From NCBI GenBank assembly GCA_029339505.1, contig JAQISU010000163.1:3612001-3676000 (forward strand): a DNA stretch of 64,000 nt, given 5' to 3'. Made by a program: the position numbers and the translations under genes. Each line of letters starts with the position of its first letter. Within the stretch, counting starts at the first letter, position 1. Origin of the DNA: Unio delphinus. Lineage: Eukaryota; Mollusca; Bivalvia; Unionida; Unionidae. The notes beneath the pieces are model-generated. The model saw only the letters and a list, made by a program, of their open reading frames with translations, was not told the DNA's origin and made no database searches. This document shows, piece after piece, positions 40,481 to 54,896 of this stretch.

Positions 40481-42465
40481 GTCGTTATATATTAATTTAA
40501 CAATATTAAATTGCGTAGAGGTTGAAATTTTGATCAACATCTTAGCTGATCTGTTATATCACTCAGAAGTACTTAAACTCGTGTCGGTTTGATTTCGTGA
40601 CAAATAGTCATCATGCAACGGCTGCATGGAAGATCAGTTTAAACGTTGGGGATGGAGATGCTCTTAGGTCCACGGGTCTTTGTAAGTAACGGCGACTCCA
40701 ATCACTGATAATGTCAATCAGTGAAGCTTAGTTTTTAGAGTTTCAAGTGGAATTTTTGCGAAGAGTATGACGGTGGTTTAAATAGCATTTTTGTTTTTGC
40801 AGATATCATCACTGATCGGATTCTAAACTTATGATAAGGGACACAGATGACTGGTAATAAGCTTAAGTTTATTTTTAGGTTCTAATTATAGTTTTTTTTA
40901 ACTTGATGTGGGTGACTCGACGAAGAAAATATTGCATGTCCTGATATAAGTTTTTGAAATATTCGAAGAAAACTGCACATAAAATATTGTAATTAGCGAC
41001 TAATAAGCATTCATAGAACAAACATGTTGCCGCGTACTAAAAGATAAAATATGGAAATATGGTTGAGTGAGTGGAGAATAGGTAATGGACCTTTTCTACT
41101 TGAACTCAAGTGGCTTACATATAGCAATTAAATACGAACACGGATATATCCAGTTTATTCGAAGATATTATAAGTGGGTAACGAAACTTCTTAGTTACTA
41201 TTTTGAAAGATACTCATTTCCAGATAATAAACGTTTACGCGTTTAACAGGATCTGAAATCCACTTCAGTACAGGCGAAATGCGTCCTAAAAACATGATTT
41301 AACTGGCCTAAGGTGGCATAGTAAAAAAAATAGTTCCCTGTATTAGGAGGAGTTGTATATTTTTACGGCGTGAAATGCTGAGGGTACGTTACGGAATGTT
41401 AATGAAGAGAAACCATGCACTGTGCATGTTGATTGTCATTTGGGAAGTTGAGAGATCCTATTAATTAAAGTAAAATTGTTATAGAATGGACACGTTGCAT
41501 TTTACAGTTTACAACATTAGCTGTATAGAGGTCTTTGGAATAAAGGGAAACGTAACTTTTAGCGGAATAGCGCCAGGGTTTGACACCGTTTGCTCAAGTG
41601 AAGCCCTTGGATTATTACACTACTATTGACTCTAAAACTTTATTCACAATGCATGCAAGTGTAATGAGTCTCTAGATTGGTGTATTATTTTTCATTATCG
41701 TTTATAAACAACGAGCAGACATTGTTTATAAACTATATTTACGAATGTGAACTAAATTTGTCAAGCTTTGATATGTAATCTAGAAATATTTGCCATTTAT
41801 TTTATCGAGGTTGTGAAGTACCATTGCCTTTATTGAATTTGGTCCAGCAGCTTTGGAAGTTCAGGGTTTTCTAGCAGTTTTAGTAAGCCTTATAAGGATA
41901 TATCTGTCCGTCATTGCTAGGTGTGTGTAATATTCATGTATCTTAGTATCCTTTATAGCGCCATACATTATAATGAAATAATAATGAAACTACTTTATCA
42001 GAGTTGACTTAACATCAAGGACGTATTCGGTGTGAAGACACTGAAAATGTCTGGTCAAAATGTCATGCTTTTGTGAGTTTCTCGATGTGTCATGTTTATT
42101 GGAGCAACACCACTGGAGTCGTGGCGAGCATCTTTTGTATGAAATATTTTCACTTCAAAGTTTGAGCTGATTTTGGAATACAAATATTCGTATGCGACAT
42201 CATGTCCCATTTGAAAGGGACGATTTCGATCAGAATACGTTCTTGTTAGAATCCTTCAATTTATTTTTCGTGTTTTCTGTTTTCAGACTCTGATCGTCTG
42301 TACTTGCTTATAAATCGAGTAAAACTGCAAACAAAAATGATCGTGATCTGCCGAAGCATAAGGATCCTGCAGATCAGGGTCTAAGTTTCTTGTTCTACTG
42401 ATTACTCCTTATAGACTGAACATACCCTGATCTGCCAGCGCATTATGGGTCTGTGTAGTTTGCAA

Positions 42466-42467
<2 letters not shown>
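40481..42467. other. No gene recognised
   Basis: Only short frames and no repeat structure that I can support. Confidence 0.5.
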
Positions 42468-42862
<395 letters not shown>

Positions 42863-44303
42863 TAGGCTTTGTAACAAGATCATTATTAACAGAGGTAAAT
42901 ATATTTATTTGGGACTAGGTTTGGGACTTTTCTAAGTGTAATCCAGGTCATGGGTTTGATTTTGTATCAGGATCATTATTAAAGGTTATTTTTCATTAGG
43001 TAATAGTTTGTTTTAAAAAATGTTAACTGTAACCTGATGTGAAGTTGAAAATTATTTGTACTTGTAAATGTGATTAATCTTTTTCTTCAAATTAGTGAAA
43101 TTTCTTCAAATCAATTTTTCTTCTTTTTCTTCAAATTAGTGATTATTTTCTCTGGAAATACGAACGTGATTACATTCTTAGATAAAGACATTCATCGGAA
43201 TTCATACAGAATTAAAACCTGGAATCATAGGACCTTTGATTCAACAAAAAAAAAAGTGGACACATCAACACTTTATAAGCTATAACATGCACGTCATCGC
43301 CTTCAGATTTGGATTTCTTCGGGGCTTGCCCTGAGTTTTATAAGAACCTTAAATTATTAGGTCTTATTTCTGAAATTCTTGGATTATTTGGAGATTCGTT
43401 TGCAATATCGAAAGTTCTTTTTTCTCAATTTCACTTTGTATTCTAGATTAACAAATTATAGTTGCTTCATTTTACAAAGCTTGTTGACTTTCATTCTTGT
43501 ATGGTACTTATTGTAAGAGCATATAGTCGTAACTTTGTGTGTGTGTGTGTGGGGGGCGGGATCCAATGCTTGGCCTTATTTGTAGTACAGCGTCTGAAAT
43601 ACCAAAGCGAATTTTACTTTTAATTGAGTTCCATATTTTTTTTAAAACATTTTGAGGTGAGTTATTTCCTAGAAAGTTATTTTCTGCTTTAGACACGTTC
43701 AATTTGAATTGGGATATTTACAAAAATCCTACAAAAGTGTGTCATTTGTATTATTTGTTGATATTAATTCTACAACTGACAATCGTGTTATCTTTATGTC
43801 TGTTACTTTCTTAACATGAATGTGGTTTGTTATTAAACATCATTCAAGAGTACCATGTCTTTTGTGGTTTCACTGGAACTTGACTGAAGTCATATTTAGT
43901 AATATTTTCATATTTCTGAGGACAACTTCAATTTGGAAAAGTCTATATGAATATATATCATTGCCCCGTGAAAGTCTAGGATACTGTAAATCGCCTAAAA
44001 TCAAGAGTTTTCGTTTTTTTCAAAGAGTGATTTCAAAGCGTATAACTGACTTGTTCTGAATCTCCAAGGGAGATGATTCCGCTTCGCAAAAGGTTTTCTT
44101 AAAAAGAAGTTTTTATATAAATGTTTGTTAGTGATACGGGTCGTCTCTGGTCACGTGTTGTGGGATGTGTTGCAAAATTTCAGAAGGGCTCTGATTTTTC
44201 TCAAAAGGGAACCAATGCAAAGACAATGTGTCTAAAAGTGTGCATAATGACGCTTGTAATGAGTTCTACTTTTTGCTAAAAATAGACCATGCCATCACTG
44301 TGG
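42863..44303. other. No gene recognised
   Basis: AT-rich. A 21-bp stretch TTTTTCTTCAAATTAGTGA is repeated near 43080 and 43127. Confidence 0.5.
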
Positions 44304-44304
44304 T

Positions 44305-44946
44305 GGCAGGGTCCAGTTTCGTAAATTGGCCCCTGGCGAATTTCTTAACTTAAGGGTATGGTGTGAGTTTTTGAGCTACTATTGTGTAATAATTAAAGAT
44401 ACGGATAAATTTGTGAACTAGGTGTTTCAGGCTTGTGTTGTTCTTGAAATTGATGTCAGACATGTACACTTTCCATAGTTACTCTGCAGTATATTGATTG
44501 TGAAATACCAATAGTCGGCTAGGAAGAAGAGCTAGCCTCCCATAGCAGTAGACACGTGGGTTCAAGGCAAGTAGAATATCTAAAAAACGGCATGGATGAC
44601 AACTATTATGAATTGCATCAAGCTATTTAGTAGACAATGTTTTTCAAAATTTTCATCTAGGAAAAGGCCTTGCGTTTGCACTGTGAGCACCACATGCTGT
44701 CAAAAATGGCCTTCGGATGTGAAAAATGCATGTATTAAATAGGGGTTGGGGTACATAAATATTTTATTCTAAGAACTTCAGTAGACTTGTCAGGTCATGT
44801 GTGTGATATTATTATGTTGCACTACATAATACCTATCCAGAAATATGTACCTTTTTGACCTCACTCGCGTATTATATTTTTAATGAATTTTTATATTAGG
44901 CAGGTGGATGCGACATTAAATTTGTACATAAAAACTGGACCCTGCC
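44305..44946 (+). mobile_element. 642-bp DNA transposon-like element, copy 1
   Basis: Starts GGCAGGGTCCAGTTT and ends AAACTGGACCCTGCC, a 15-bp terminal inverted repeat. A copy that is identical except for about five bases lies at 46823 in the same orientation. It has no coding capacity. The right end is followed by CCCCTTAAGGG, containing TTAA. Confidence 0.85.
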
Positions 44947-45316
44947 CCCTTAAGGGAAAAATGCTATAAAAAAAATTGTGCAATGAACCACATTTTGTCT
45001 TATTTTCTTGTTCTTTATTCATATGCAATTAATTCTTATACATTAGCCTTATCATATTCCCTCTATTTGTCTCCTTATTTTGAATCTCTCAGCTCTATAG
45101 GACATTCAAGGGAGGTAATTTCTTTTTGCACCTATAAATTATACCTATTGGTATCAGGACAAGTTAGCATATTTTGAGCTTAACTAAGTTGCTTTGAGAG
45201 AAAATGGGGGTTTAAAATGTGTTTACTTCATTTTCATGTAGGTAACAAGCTCTGTACTCCTATTTTAATGAAAGTTATTCATATTTCATTGCAGACACAC
45301 AAAAACATTACATGAC

Positions 45317-45505
45317 ATGACATCACACATTCTTCTAAGTCATTTCACTCCACAGGAGCAAATGCACTTTCAAGAAAACATAAGTAGACATACTGTTATA
45401 AATGGTGAATGTCATCAATGGAACGGTGTTGCAAATTGTGATGGATATGGCATATTGCGGACAATGTTTCGAGGAAAAAGAATTAAAGTTTTAGTACTTT
45501 TGTGA
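45317..45505 (+). pseudogene. HNH-endonuclease-like fragment
   Basis: The frame contains ECHQWNGVANCDGYGILR followed by FRGKRIKVLV, the C-x-x-W-x-G...GYG...GK pattern that begins many HNH/homing-endonuclease zinc loops. The His-Arg that normally follows and the second half of the domain are not in frame. A pyrimidine tract and CAG just before 45294 could be a splice acceptor. It lies between two direct copies of a transposon-like element. The family match is by eye only. Confidence 0.4.
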
Positions 45506-46822
45506 ACAGTTCCACCATATTGGATTTAAACTTACAGTTATTGCATTGCACACAAACAGTAATGCACAAACCCTGTCTTTAGTGTACCTTAACAACTGGA
45601 AAAGCATTCTTACATTGATGTGGCAGAAATACCCTGATTAGTTCTGAAAGTTTATTGATGTTGACAACACAGTTTTCTTCTGGCATACTGGTAGCCACTT
45701 TTTTACTGAGTACAGAATGAGTAATAATGTCAGTTGTTTTCCTTTTTGTAGGTCTCAATTTGTATGGAATGATGTTAGGATCTGTTGTCTCAGTCATATT
45801 GGTAGAAGCATTTAAGTTTGAAGCATGTATTCAATATGATCCAAACACACTAAAGATTGATTATGAAAGACTGACTTGGCTTCATCATGACTTGTATTTT
45901 CTGGTAGGTCCTTATTTAAAGTAATAGAAGTTACAACATGTCCCTTTTTGTACTGAATTTTCTTCTTGTTAATTTTTTTCTTGTAACTTTTCTTTCTATT
46001 CCTCTCATTCTCTATATCCTTTATCCTTGCAATTGCTAAAGTCAGCTGTGAGTGGATAGGATTCTGAGAATATTTGGGTTAACTGTATGGACTGTGAATT
46101 TATTTTGTATTTTGGGCTTGAGAATAGTTCATTTCAAAGGCCTGTTGTCACTGAATTTATCTGATATGTTGATGTAAGTTCAGCAAGGTTCCTCACATCA
46201 ATGTCCCAACATAGAATAATATTTGTTTCTTTATATCTGTCCCAATTAGCTAGACATAGGTGTATTCACCCCCCCCCCCCAATGCTGTTTATGTTAGCAT
46301 CACTAGAACAATACCAGGTCAGGAATGTTGATGTGTATGTCTCAAGCTATACTTATTATTAAAGTACATTATAAATGTAAATGTCTGGTAACATTTTTCT
46401 TAAGTGGCACTTTTTAAAAGAAAAATTTCAACAAATAATTGCTTGAACAATAGAGAAGTTCTATCGCTAATAACAAAGAGTGTATCTCATATTCAGTCAC
46501 TATTTGCAACTATAAAATCCATTCTTAGCATTCAGTCAACATCATCATGTAATTCTGGTATCTTCCTGACTATACGATGGCAAAAAGGACAGGAAATATT
46601 CCACGCACACAAGTTTAATTCTTTTCAAGACAGCAACCCTAGCACAAAGTATTACAATGCAATGCATTTTGCCGCAATGTAGTCACTTTTCTAAAAGAGT
46701 AATAACATTTTTACTTTAGCATACAAAATAATTTCCTTGATACCATTGTGTTAGATAATGTCTAGGTAAGTGATATGTACAAAATTTTTGACAGAAATTA
46801 TTTTTTGCAAAATGCTTAAGGT
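45506..46822. other. Unassigned sequence between the two 642-bp elements
   Basis: A frame at 45752-45903 is bracketed by TTTTTGTAG and CTGGTAGGT, which resemble splice acceptor and donor sites, but its product is not recognised. A C10 run stands at 46270. The segment ends in TTAA just before copy 2. Confidence 0.3.
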
Positions 46823-47464
46823 GGCAGGGTCCAGTTTCGTAAATTGGCCCCTGGCAAATTTCTTAACTTAAGGGTATGGTGTGAGTTTTTGAGCTACTAT
46901 TGTGTAATAATTAAAGATATGGATAAATTTGTGAACTAGGTGTTTCAGGCTTGTGTTGTTCTTGAAATTGATGTCAGACATGTACACTTTCCATAGTTAC
47001 TCTGCAGTATATTGATTGTGAAATACCAATAGTCGGCTAGGAAGAAGAGCTAGCCTCCCATAGCAGTAGACACGTGGGTTCAAGGCAAGTAGAATATCTA
47101 AAAAACGGCATGGATGACAACTATTATGAATTGCATCAAGCTATTTAGTAGACAATGTTTTTCAAAATTTTCATTTAGGAAAAGGCCTTGCGTTTGCACT
47201 GTGAGCACCACATTCTGTCAAAAATGGCCTTCGGATGTGAAAAATGCATGTATTAAATAGGGGTTGGGGTACATAAATATTTTATTCTAAGAACTTCAGT
47301 AGACTTGTCAGGTCATGTGTGTGATATTATTATGTTGCACTACATAATACCTATCCAGAAATATGTACCTTTTTGACCTCACTCGCGTATTATATTTTTA
47401 ATGAATTTTTATATTAGGCAGGTGCATGCGACATTAAATTTGTACATAAAAACTGGACCCTGCC
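46823..47464 (+). mobile_element. 642-bp DNA transposon-like element, copy 2
   Basis: Same length, orientation and 15-bp inverted ends as copy 1. It is preceded by TTAAG and followed by CCCCTGTGCCC. Confidence 0.85.
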
Positions 47465-47697
47465 CCCTGTGCCCGGCTGCCGCCATATTGTTTTCGGACA
47501 AAGTACCGAGTGATGCTTATTAACACGTAGTAATTCACGACATATAGTCAAATATACAATTGTTTATATTTGCATTTACCTCACTATGTAAAGTTTTGAT
47601 ATATGAGTGTGTACAGTAATAATTTCGTACATTTTATTGATGTAATTGTTTTGTATTGTTTTCAAATCGACGTTGAGTAAAGTTTCTGCAGGTGCAC

Positions 47698-47814
<117 letters not shown>

Positions 47815-48837
47815 TCCAAATGAATGTGATCAAACCAGTAATATTCATTTATATCTTCTTAGTTTCTTTTCAGTTAGTTTTTGTGTGTAAAATGTGTATC
47901 ATTTTAAGGGTGGCTATCGTCATTATGGACAGCAATTGCTGTGTCCATCAATATTCCTTTCATCAGCCAGTGCTGCTCTTTTCAACACCATACCTCGAAA
48001 TAACATGATGCATTCTTTTATGTTCTAAATGTCATTCAAAATTACGATTTGTTTGTAAAACCGATATTGAAAAACAAAATTAATTATCTCTTCTTTCCTC
48101 TTAATTTTATTACCGATTATTAAATCAGAATTAGACAAGGCTAATAAAGTCACTAATGAATAATGCAAAGTAAAAAGATTTTTTTTAAAAAAGCCAAAAT
48201 AAACTGTGTCACGTGTTTAGGCTCTTATACAATTATGAAAAAAAGAGTGAAGATAACAAACTCTGTAAAATTTAACAAATAATTTATTTCCCTAGAAAAA
48301 CAAGATAAAAATGCAAAAAAGCTCTTACGGTTTTGCGTAGTAAATCCAGAAATAACAGGAATTAAAACAATTGAAGTTCTAGTAATAAAAAGTCCCAATG
48401 AAACTGAATTCGAATCCCGATGAAATCCTAAATGGAAAGCGATGAAATATACTGTGGTCAGCGTCGTACAAATGTGTTAACTGTTCTTTGTTTAAATCAC
48501 AGATTTAATATTCCAATTTGAATTCTGTATAAATCCCTGTCCACGAATTAATTTAGAGTACTAATATTTCCAGAAATAAAAAAACTTAAAATCCAAATAA
48601 ATTGAAAAACTAAAATAATTAACTCAAAACTGATCACAGTTGTACGTTATTTGTGTCTGTATGTATTTTTTTTTTTTAGCCTGGTGTGTACAACAACTCG
48701 GGAACTTAGCCCTCTTCCCCAAATCTGGCCCTAGCGAAAGATGTTGGGAGGTTATTTCTACCATATGTTATCTATTATTATACATTTCTGACTTGGATAA
48801 TCTAAACAGGCAACAACTCGACTGTATTGCAATATTA
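47815..48837. other. No gene recognised
   Basis: AT-rich host sequence, with no coding frame of note. Confidence 0.5.
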
Positions 48838-48838
48838 C

Positions 48839-48876
<38 letters not shown>

Positions 48877-50450
48877 TAATAATAATAATAATAATAATGA
48901 GGAGGATTTTGCATAGAGCCTGATCTTTAGACGCTCAAGCGTGATACAACATATATAATGATATGAACTTTTAAAATAAACACCATGAAATTAGAAAAGA
49001 TAAAAACATGGGAAAATATTTAAGGTAGGAAACATTATTAGGTCTTTAAGTGTGTTCCTGCAGTCGAAAAAGAGCAATCTTGAAATGGATCAATGTCTTT
49101 GTGTCTCATTTCAATGGGCAATTCGTTCCAGGTTGCTGGGCCCTGATATGCAAACGAACTTTTATGACTTCATTTTCACAGTGGGAATACTGATTATTCG
49201 ATTATCAGAAGAGGACCGTAAGTATCTTGCTGGTGTGTACACAATGATGATGCCAGATAGGTATGCTGGACTGGTGTCCGTCAGTGATACGTAGCACAGA
49301 GAACACATTTTGTGCTTGATTCTGGATCGAATGGATAGCCAGTGTACGGTACAGATCAGCGGGGAGGTGTGCTAAGGTATTCTACGGATGATCCGAGCAA
49401 CTGTGTTTTGAACATTTTGAAGTTTATGGGGGTAAATATTGAGACGAATCAGACATAACTGAGTTACAATAGTCCAGTCTTGAAAGTACTAATGAACACA
49501 CAAGTGTTTTAGTGGCATCAACTGAAAGATATTTGCGAATGGAGCTGATGCGTCCCACCTCAATATATACAACCTTGCATATGTTCACAAAATCGTGCAA
49601 TGTGAGATGTCAACAGTAACAGCTAGGTTTCGTACTGACTGAATTTAATGTTGCTGTTGCTGATATTTATTGTCTGAGGTAAAGGATGTGAATGAGAAAG
49701 CCTTTGTGTTGTGATGAGAATGGCCTCAGTTTTATCATCATTCATCTGCAGCTTGTTACATGTCATCTATGATTTCATATCAGAAATGCATCTCTCTACT
49801 CCATGGATGGTAGCATCAACTTCAGTTGGGTGGCTAGACTTGTATATTTGGGTGTCATCAGGGTACAATTGGTGATACACTGGGTAATGATCTATGACAC
49901 TTGAGAGCGGCTGAGTGTATAGAATGAAGAGAACAAGTCCAAAAATAGACCTATGCAGAACCCCAGAACATAGATCAACTGAGCTGGAGTGTATTATATT
50001 TGCAGATACAATTTGTGTCCTGTTCACTGTGTAGGACTTGAGCCACAGTAAGGCTGTATTGTGAATACCAAATACATGCTTCTGGAGACGATAGAGTAAT
50101 ATATGATGGTATATTCTGTCAAATGCTGCAGACAAATCAAGAAGGGCGAGAATTAATCTTTCCGCTAACCAAAGACTATCAGTAACTACTTTCAGAAGAG
50201 TAGTTTCAGTACTGTGACAAGGGCGATATGCAGATTGCTCATTGCTAAAAAGACTGTTTGAATTCAGATGAGATAGAAGTTTTGTAATATTTTTTTTATA
50301 TGAACGGGAGATTATAAACTGGGAGGTACTTCATTAAATCAGTATGGTCGAGTGTTGGTTTCTTCAGCAGTGTCTTTGCAATGGCAGTTTTGAAAAAATG
50401 ATGCCAATTCCCTGAATGTGAGAGAGGGAGGTGTTAATACTGAGAGAGTG
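48838..50450 (-). mobile_element. CR1/L2-like LINE relic, 3' part with (ATT)n tail
   Basis: On the minus strand, 50135-49767 encodes a reverse transcriptase segment beginning with SAAFDRIYHHILLYRLQKH, then a GVLHRSIFGLVLFILYTQPL block and YPDDTQIYK. The catalytic YADD has become YPDD. The rest of the 3' half continues to the (AAT)n run at 48838-48898, which is the retrotransposon tail in reverse. The copy at 61650 belongs to the same family. Confidence 0.85.
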
Positions 50451-53400
50451 TTTACAATGTCATCTCCCTGGGTGTGTGTGTGTGTGTGTGTGTGTGTAAT
50501 AATTTATTACAACGCGGATTTGAAACGTTGTGAACTTTGAATTATAATTTGCTATTAGAGTTTAATGTATTAGCATATATCTATAGATTTTTCATAACCC
50601 AGTATTATGACCAGTTTGGTTTTATTGTAGCTGACAGAGTTAACAGTAGCGCTGACAAGAGCTATCTAGAGCCGTCTATATGTATATACATATGTCTGTA
50701 CATGTGGTGGAGACACGGATGTAGAGGTAGCTAATTCAAGGGTGCTGTATACTGTATATACACGTGTATACGTACATGTGGTGGATCTGTAAAGGGTGCG
50801 AGCGACTGATGCAAGTGTGGGCCAACCCTAGGACTCCGTGAAACTGTGCGATTTCTCAGTTTATAAATTGTACGACTGTACAAGGGTCAAGAAGCATATG
50901 TTTGTTCCAGTTGTTGTTTCAATTGGGTACATTTTCATTTACATGAGATTATTTTGAATCTTAGTTGTATTCCAGGAGATTTATGTGAATCTCACTTACA
51001 GTGCAGAACATTTGAAACATTTTGAATACCTTGAGATTGTTTGAATCTTAATCGTAGTCCATATGTGAGATTATGTGAATATCTTACAGTTGCAATTAGT
51101 GTTTGAAACATATGAAATACATGAGGTTTCTTGAATCAGTGTATCAGATATATATAATAGTTTTGGTTTATTTTTCAATGTGTGAATGTTTCTATAGAGT
51201 GATTAGATCAATAGTATGTTTAGAGCGTGTGATAATCATTGTATTTATACATCATACATTTTTCTTTACTAATTAATCTCATAAATTTCCATCTTTCACA
51301 CATTTGTGTTTGTGTTCTTCATGTAATCCAAAACCCACTCTTGTTTCTATTCTGCAACAATCTGAATTGATTTGGAACACCACTGGAACCGAGTATGAAT
51401 ACCCTGTGCGTTTGGATTTGTGATACAACTTTTATGACCATTTGTGATTTAATTCACAATTGCTAGAGTTCGTTTTAAATTTTGACTTTGTGTTATAAGA
51501 AAATAAATTAGTTGATTTTTTCATAACATGTTGTTTTTCGTACTTTTCTGCCACTTAGTTTACGTCTATAGATTCGTAACAACCGTGATCTGATTTAATT
51601 TAGCACTTTGCCAGAGTGCGGTCTCATAACATCAACTTATATCATGTTCTGATGAACCATTCCAATTATTAACTTTCCTGTTTAAACTAAACTAGAATTG
51701 TTCAATCTAATCATTTAAATTACGTTTGCACGATTCATCTTTATAATTATATGGTTCATTACCCCACATATACAAATGTCCATCCTTGTTTACAAGTGTT
51801 GGGGTTTCCGAATTCTACATTTATTTGGTGAAAAAAGATCTGTTGATCAATGAGACACATAATTGGCTGCATTCACTTGAAATATCGAAATATGTAAGTT
51901 TTCTAGGTAAGTTGCTTACTTAGGAAAATATATTTTGATTTGGTGCATTATCTTTTAACTTCATTGTATTCTCTTAGGTACGAATTGTTGCGCGATAATG
52001 AAACCTCACCATGCCAACATTGCCCTTAACGTTACGATGGCTCGTACACCTCATTAGTTATATAGTCTGTAAATGGCTGAACATAATCTGAAAACAAACC
52101 TTCTAGTAAAATGAAACGTTTGGGATGAATAGTCACCGCAATACATGTTTTGCTTTAAATTGCTCAGTGTCAAATTTAATGCTTTTGTATAATAGTTTTC
52201 ATGTGCTTACGTCTCTAATGTCACTTTCCAATATTCATATCTTGCACATTTTTGTATTTTACCTAGATTTTATCGATCTATAAGATTATTTTATATAGTT
52301 TCAGGTCTAGCCTTGTATTTAGAACCGGCTAGAAGAATTTGGAAGCTCTCCAGTAGTCAGATGTCGATACCAAGATCTTATTGGTGTATGTCAAATGTAC
52401 GCACCATACGTTGTTAGGATTAGTTCATACTAACATATATAGCACCTCAGGAAAATGTCAGCAGTCTCCCTGGAATTGTATTTTCCTACTACTTTGTTGC
52501 CTGTTCTGATGCAATTGTTCTGTAAAACATGGTATTGATCCCATCAAAAAAAGGAATTTGAGAGAGCTAATGTTTATTCCACAACTGGAGAAGTATCTTT
52601 CCCAGTAAATGTTTCTTCAGTATATGCTCAAATATATATTTGAAGAGGAACATTGAAATTTGCTACGAATATATCTGTACTCTTATCTTTTTTCTTGTTG
52701 GTAAGTACGCCGATTCCGTTTCTTGTATCAAATAGGCTACTTACAGTTGTCACGCTTGTTTGCAATAAAATTCAAAGAGGCTTCATTACTAAAGTTGAAA
52801 TAGGAGTGACATGCAAACAAACGTTAGACAAAATTGGCTACAAAATTATTCTCACGAATATAGTATAATTTCCCTTTCTCATTATTGGTGGTGATGCATT
52901 AGTTAGATTTAGCCGTTGCTGGTATTGATTTAAAAGTATGTTTATATAAGTTTAATAAGATTTGGAAACAGTAGAAAGTTAGTTTCCGGTAAACAAGTGT
53001 GGAGACTATAGGAACATCAATTGTGGTATCAACAGGTTCAAAAGGACTAATTTAACAGACGTAATACCTTCAATCGGATATTCTGTGTCATTGTGCACTA
53101 GCAGAGGCGGACTTGTTTTGCCATGACGCACAGGTGAATGTGGCAGTTGTATCAAATGTAATGCCGCAATCGCATTCCTAATAAAAACATTTTATAATTT
53201 AAAAAAAATACACAAGTGAGATCAGAAAGGTCTTTATGCTTGAATTGCTATAGTTAAAAGAAAACTTATTATTCAGTGGAAGTTAATTGTAAATAAATGA
53301 ATAAACCCCAAATTTATAGATGCATTTTAAACGTACGAAAGTCATGATGCAATTCAAAATAGTAGCCTTTCATACAGTTTTGAGAAATTCTGCTTGTCTT

Positions 53401-53637
53401 AAACCCACGTGTCAATTGATATGGGTGGACAAATCTTTCTAGCCAATATTATTGCTGTCAACATGCTCCGAAGTAACTCGGGGAGGTGTACTTGTCTCAC
53501 ATCAATTTTAAGAACAACACATTCGAAAACACCAAACTGGACAGATATGTCCACGTCTTTCGTTTCTAAACAACGATAGCTGAAAAGTCACATCACAGCC
53601 TTAAATTAAGAAAGCTGACGTGCCAATTAATGAAATG
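50451..53637. other. No gene recognised
   Basis: Contains (TG)n at 50470-50497. The stretch around 51490-51580 (AATAAATTAG, GTTGTTTTTCG, ending TTCGTAACA) looks like the end of an LTR related in layout to the solo LTR at 62969, but its start was not found. Confidence 0.4.
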
Positions 53638-53690
53638 TGTGTGTATGTATGTGTGTGTGTGTGTGTGCGTGCGTGCACACACACGTATCT
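53638..53690. repeat. (TG)n/(CA)n microsatellite
   Basis: Interrupted TG run that changes to CA near 53676. Confidence 0.9.
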
Positions 53691-54156
53691 GACAGTAACT
53701 TTTCGGTTTAATCTTTTCATTAGTCTGACCAATAAAGCAATACATTGTCATCGTATACCGTACACAATAAACTTGGAATATAAACGTCAAGCAACTAATT
53801 ATTCGAATTACAGGGCATCAGAGAAACAAAATCATCATTTTATCTCATCAACATAGTCCGTTTTATTTATTTTGCAAAATTGGGTGTTTATTTTGTTGAT
53901 TACGTGACCAGATTATATTTACTAAAGCAAATTACTAATGTTAAATTTGTAAATAGCACTGAGAGAAAACAGACCTTTTCGGCAATGCGTATTAATTGGT
54001 GTAGTATAATAAAGGAACTCGTTCACCAGATTTAAGATGTATATGTATTTTAGCGATATCTACTTTCAAACACGCAGTTCGATGCAAACTTACTTGAAAT
54101 CGACGATGTATTCGTATTAAAAAGCTATAACAATTTAGCATATAGCATGATGTCTT

Positions 54157-54342
54157 ACCCAATCACATTATCCTGACATCAGGTCGACAAGTCCTAACAC
54201 TAACTTCTTAATGCTGAGCGCCAAGCGAGGTAGCTGTTAGTTCCATTTTTGTAAGTCTTTGGTATGACTGCCGGGGATCGAACCTACGATCTCCCGCATT
54301 AGAGGCGGAGGCTCTAACCACAAGGCTACCGGAGCGGTCCTA
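54157..54342 (-). mobile_element. tRNA-derived SINE, family 2
   Basis: The minus strand reads CTCCGGTAGCCTTGTGGTTA, GTAGGTTCGATCCCCGGC (good B box), then ACCAAAGACTTACAAAAATG and the same body as the copy at 33899. This is the better preserved head. Confidence 0.85.
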
Positions 54343-54657
54343 GATAATTGTTAACGTATGAACTAAATGGTTAACAACGTAGCTAGAGGGTGCTTCAGTC
54401 TGGCAGAGTGCCACCATCTTGCCGGTTTTGTACAGATAGGGTACCCCTCTCTCATTATTTTAGCTTTGATTGGATAGTTTCATGAATAGTTGGTACATTT
54501 TACATCATGACCTGCGCAAATGAAACCATTTGGTGTCTTTTTTAAAACTATGTTATTGGTAAGAACATATTCATAAAAAATCCCCAAAACAAGTGGATCC
54601 TGGTTGGTTTCATACGGGAGATATTTTCTTGTGCATCTAAATACAAAATGTGCCAGC

Positions 54658-54896
54658 GGCCCCGAGTGCTCAAAAGTGCTATCCGTTACGGATCCCTACC
54701 ATCTCACCTCTGTTGGGTTCGAGTCTCAGATTCGGCCAATGTGGATATGTGAGAAAGCTTGCCAGTAGATTTTCGTCGGTCGGTTGTTCTTTCTGAGGTT
54801 TTCTCGGATTCGTCCTCCACCATTAATACTGGTCGCCAATTATAGCATATCGTGTGCTGAAAAACTGCGTTAAACCCAAGAACAACAACAACAAAA
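54658..54896 (+). mobile_element. tRNA-derived SINE, family 1, with deleted A-box region
   Basis: GGCCCCGAGTG is followed by a shortened head (CTCAAAAGTGCTATCC), then a normal TTGGGTTCGAGTCTCAGA B box, body and AACAACAACAAC tail. It is a third copy of the family seen at 21738 and 24125. Confidence 0.85.

Noticed and set aside
45727..45924. 65-aa ORF bounded by splice-like sites as a host exon
   Set aside because: Splice-like words are common in AT-rich DNA, the product matches nothing I know, and no other exon could be linked.
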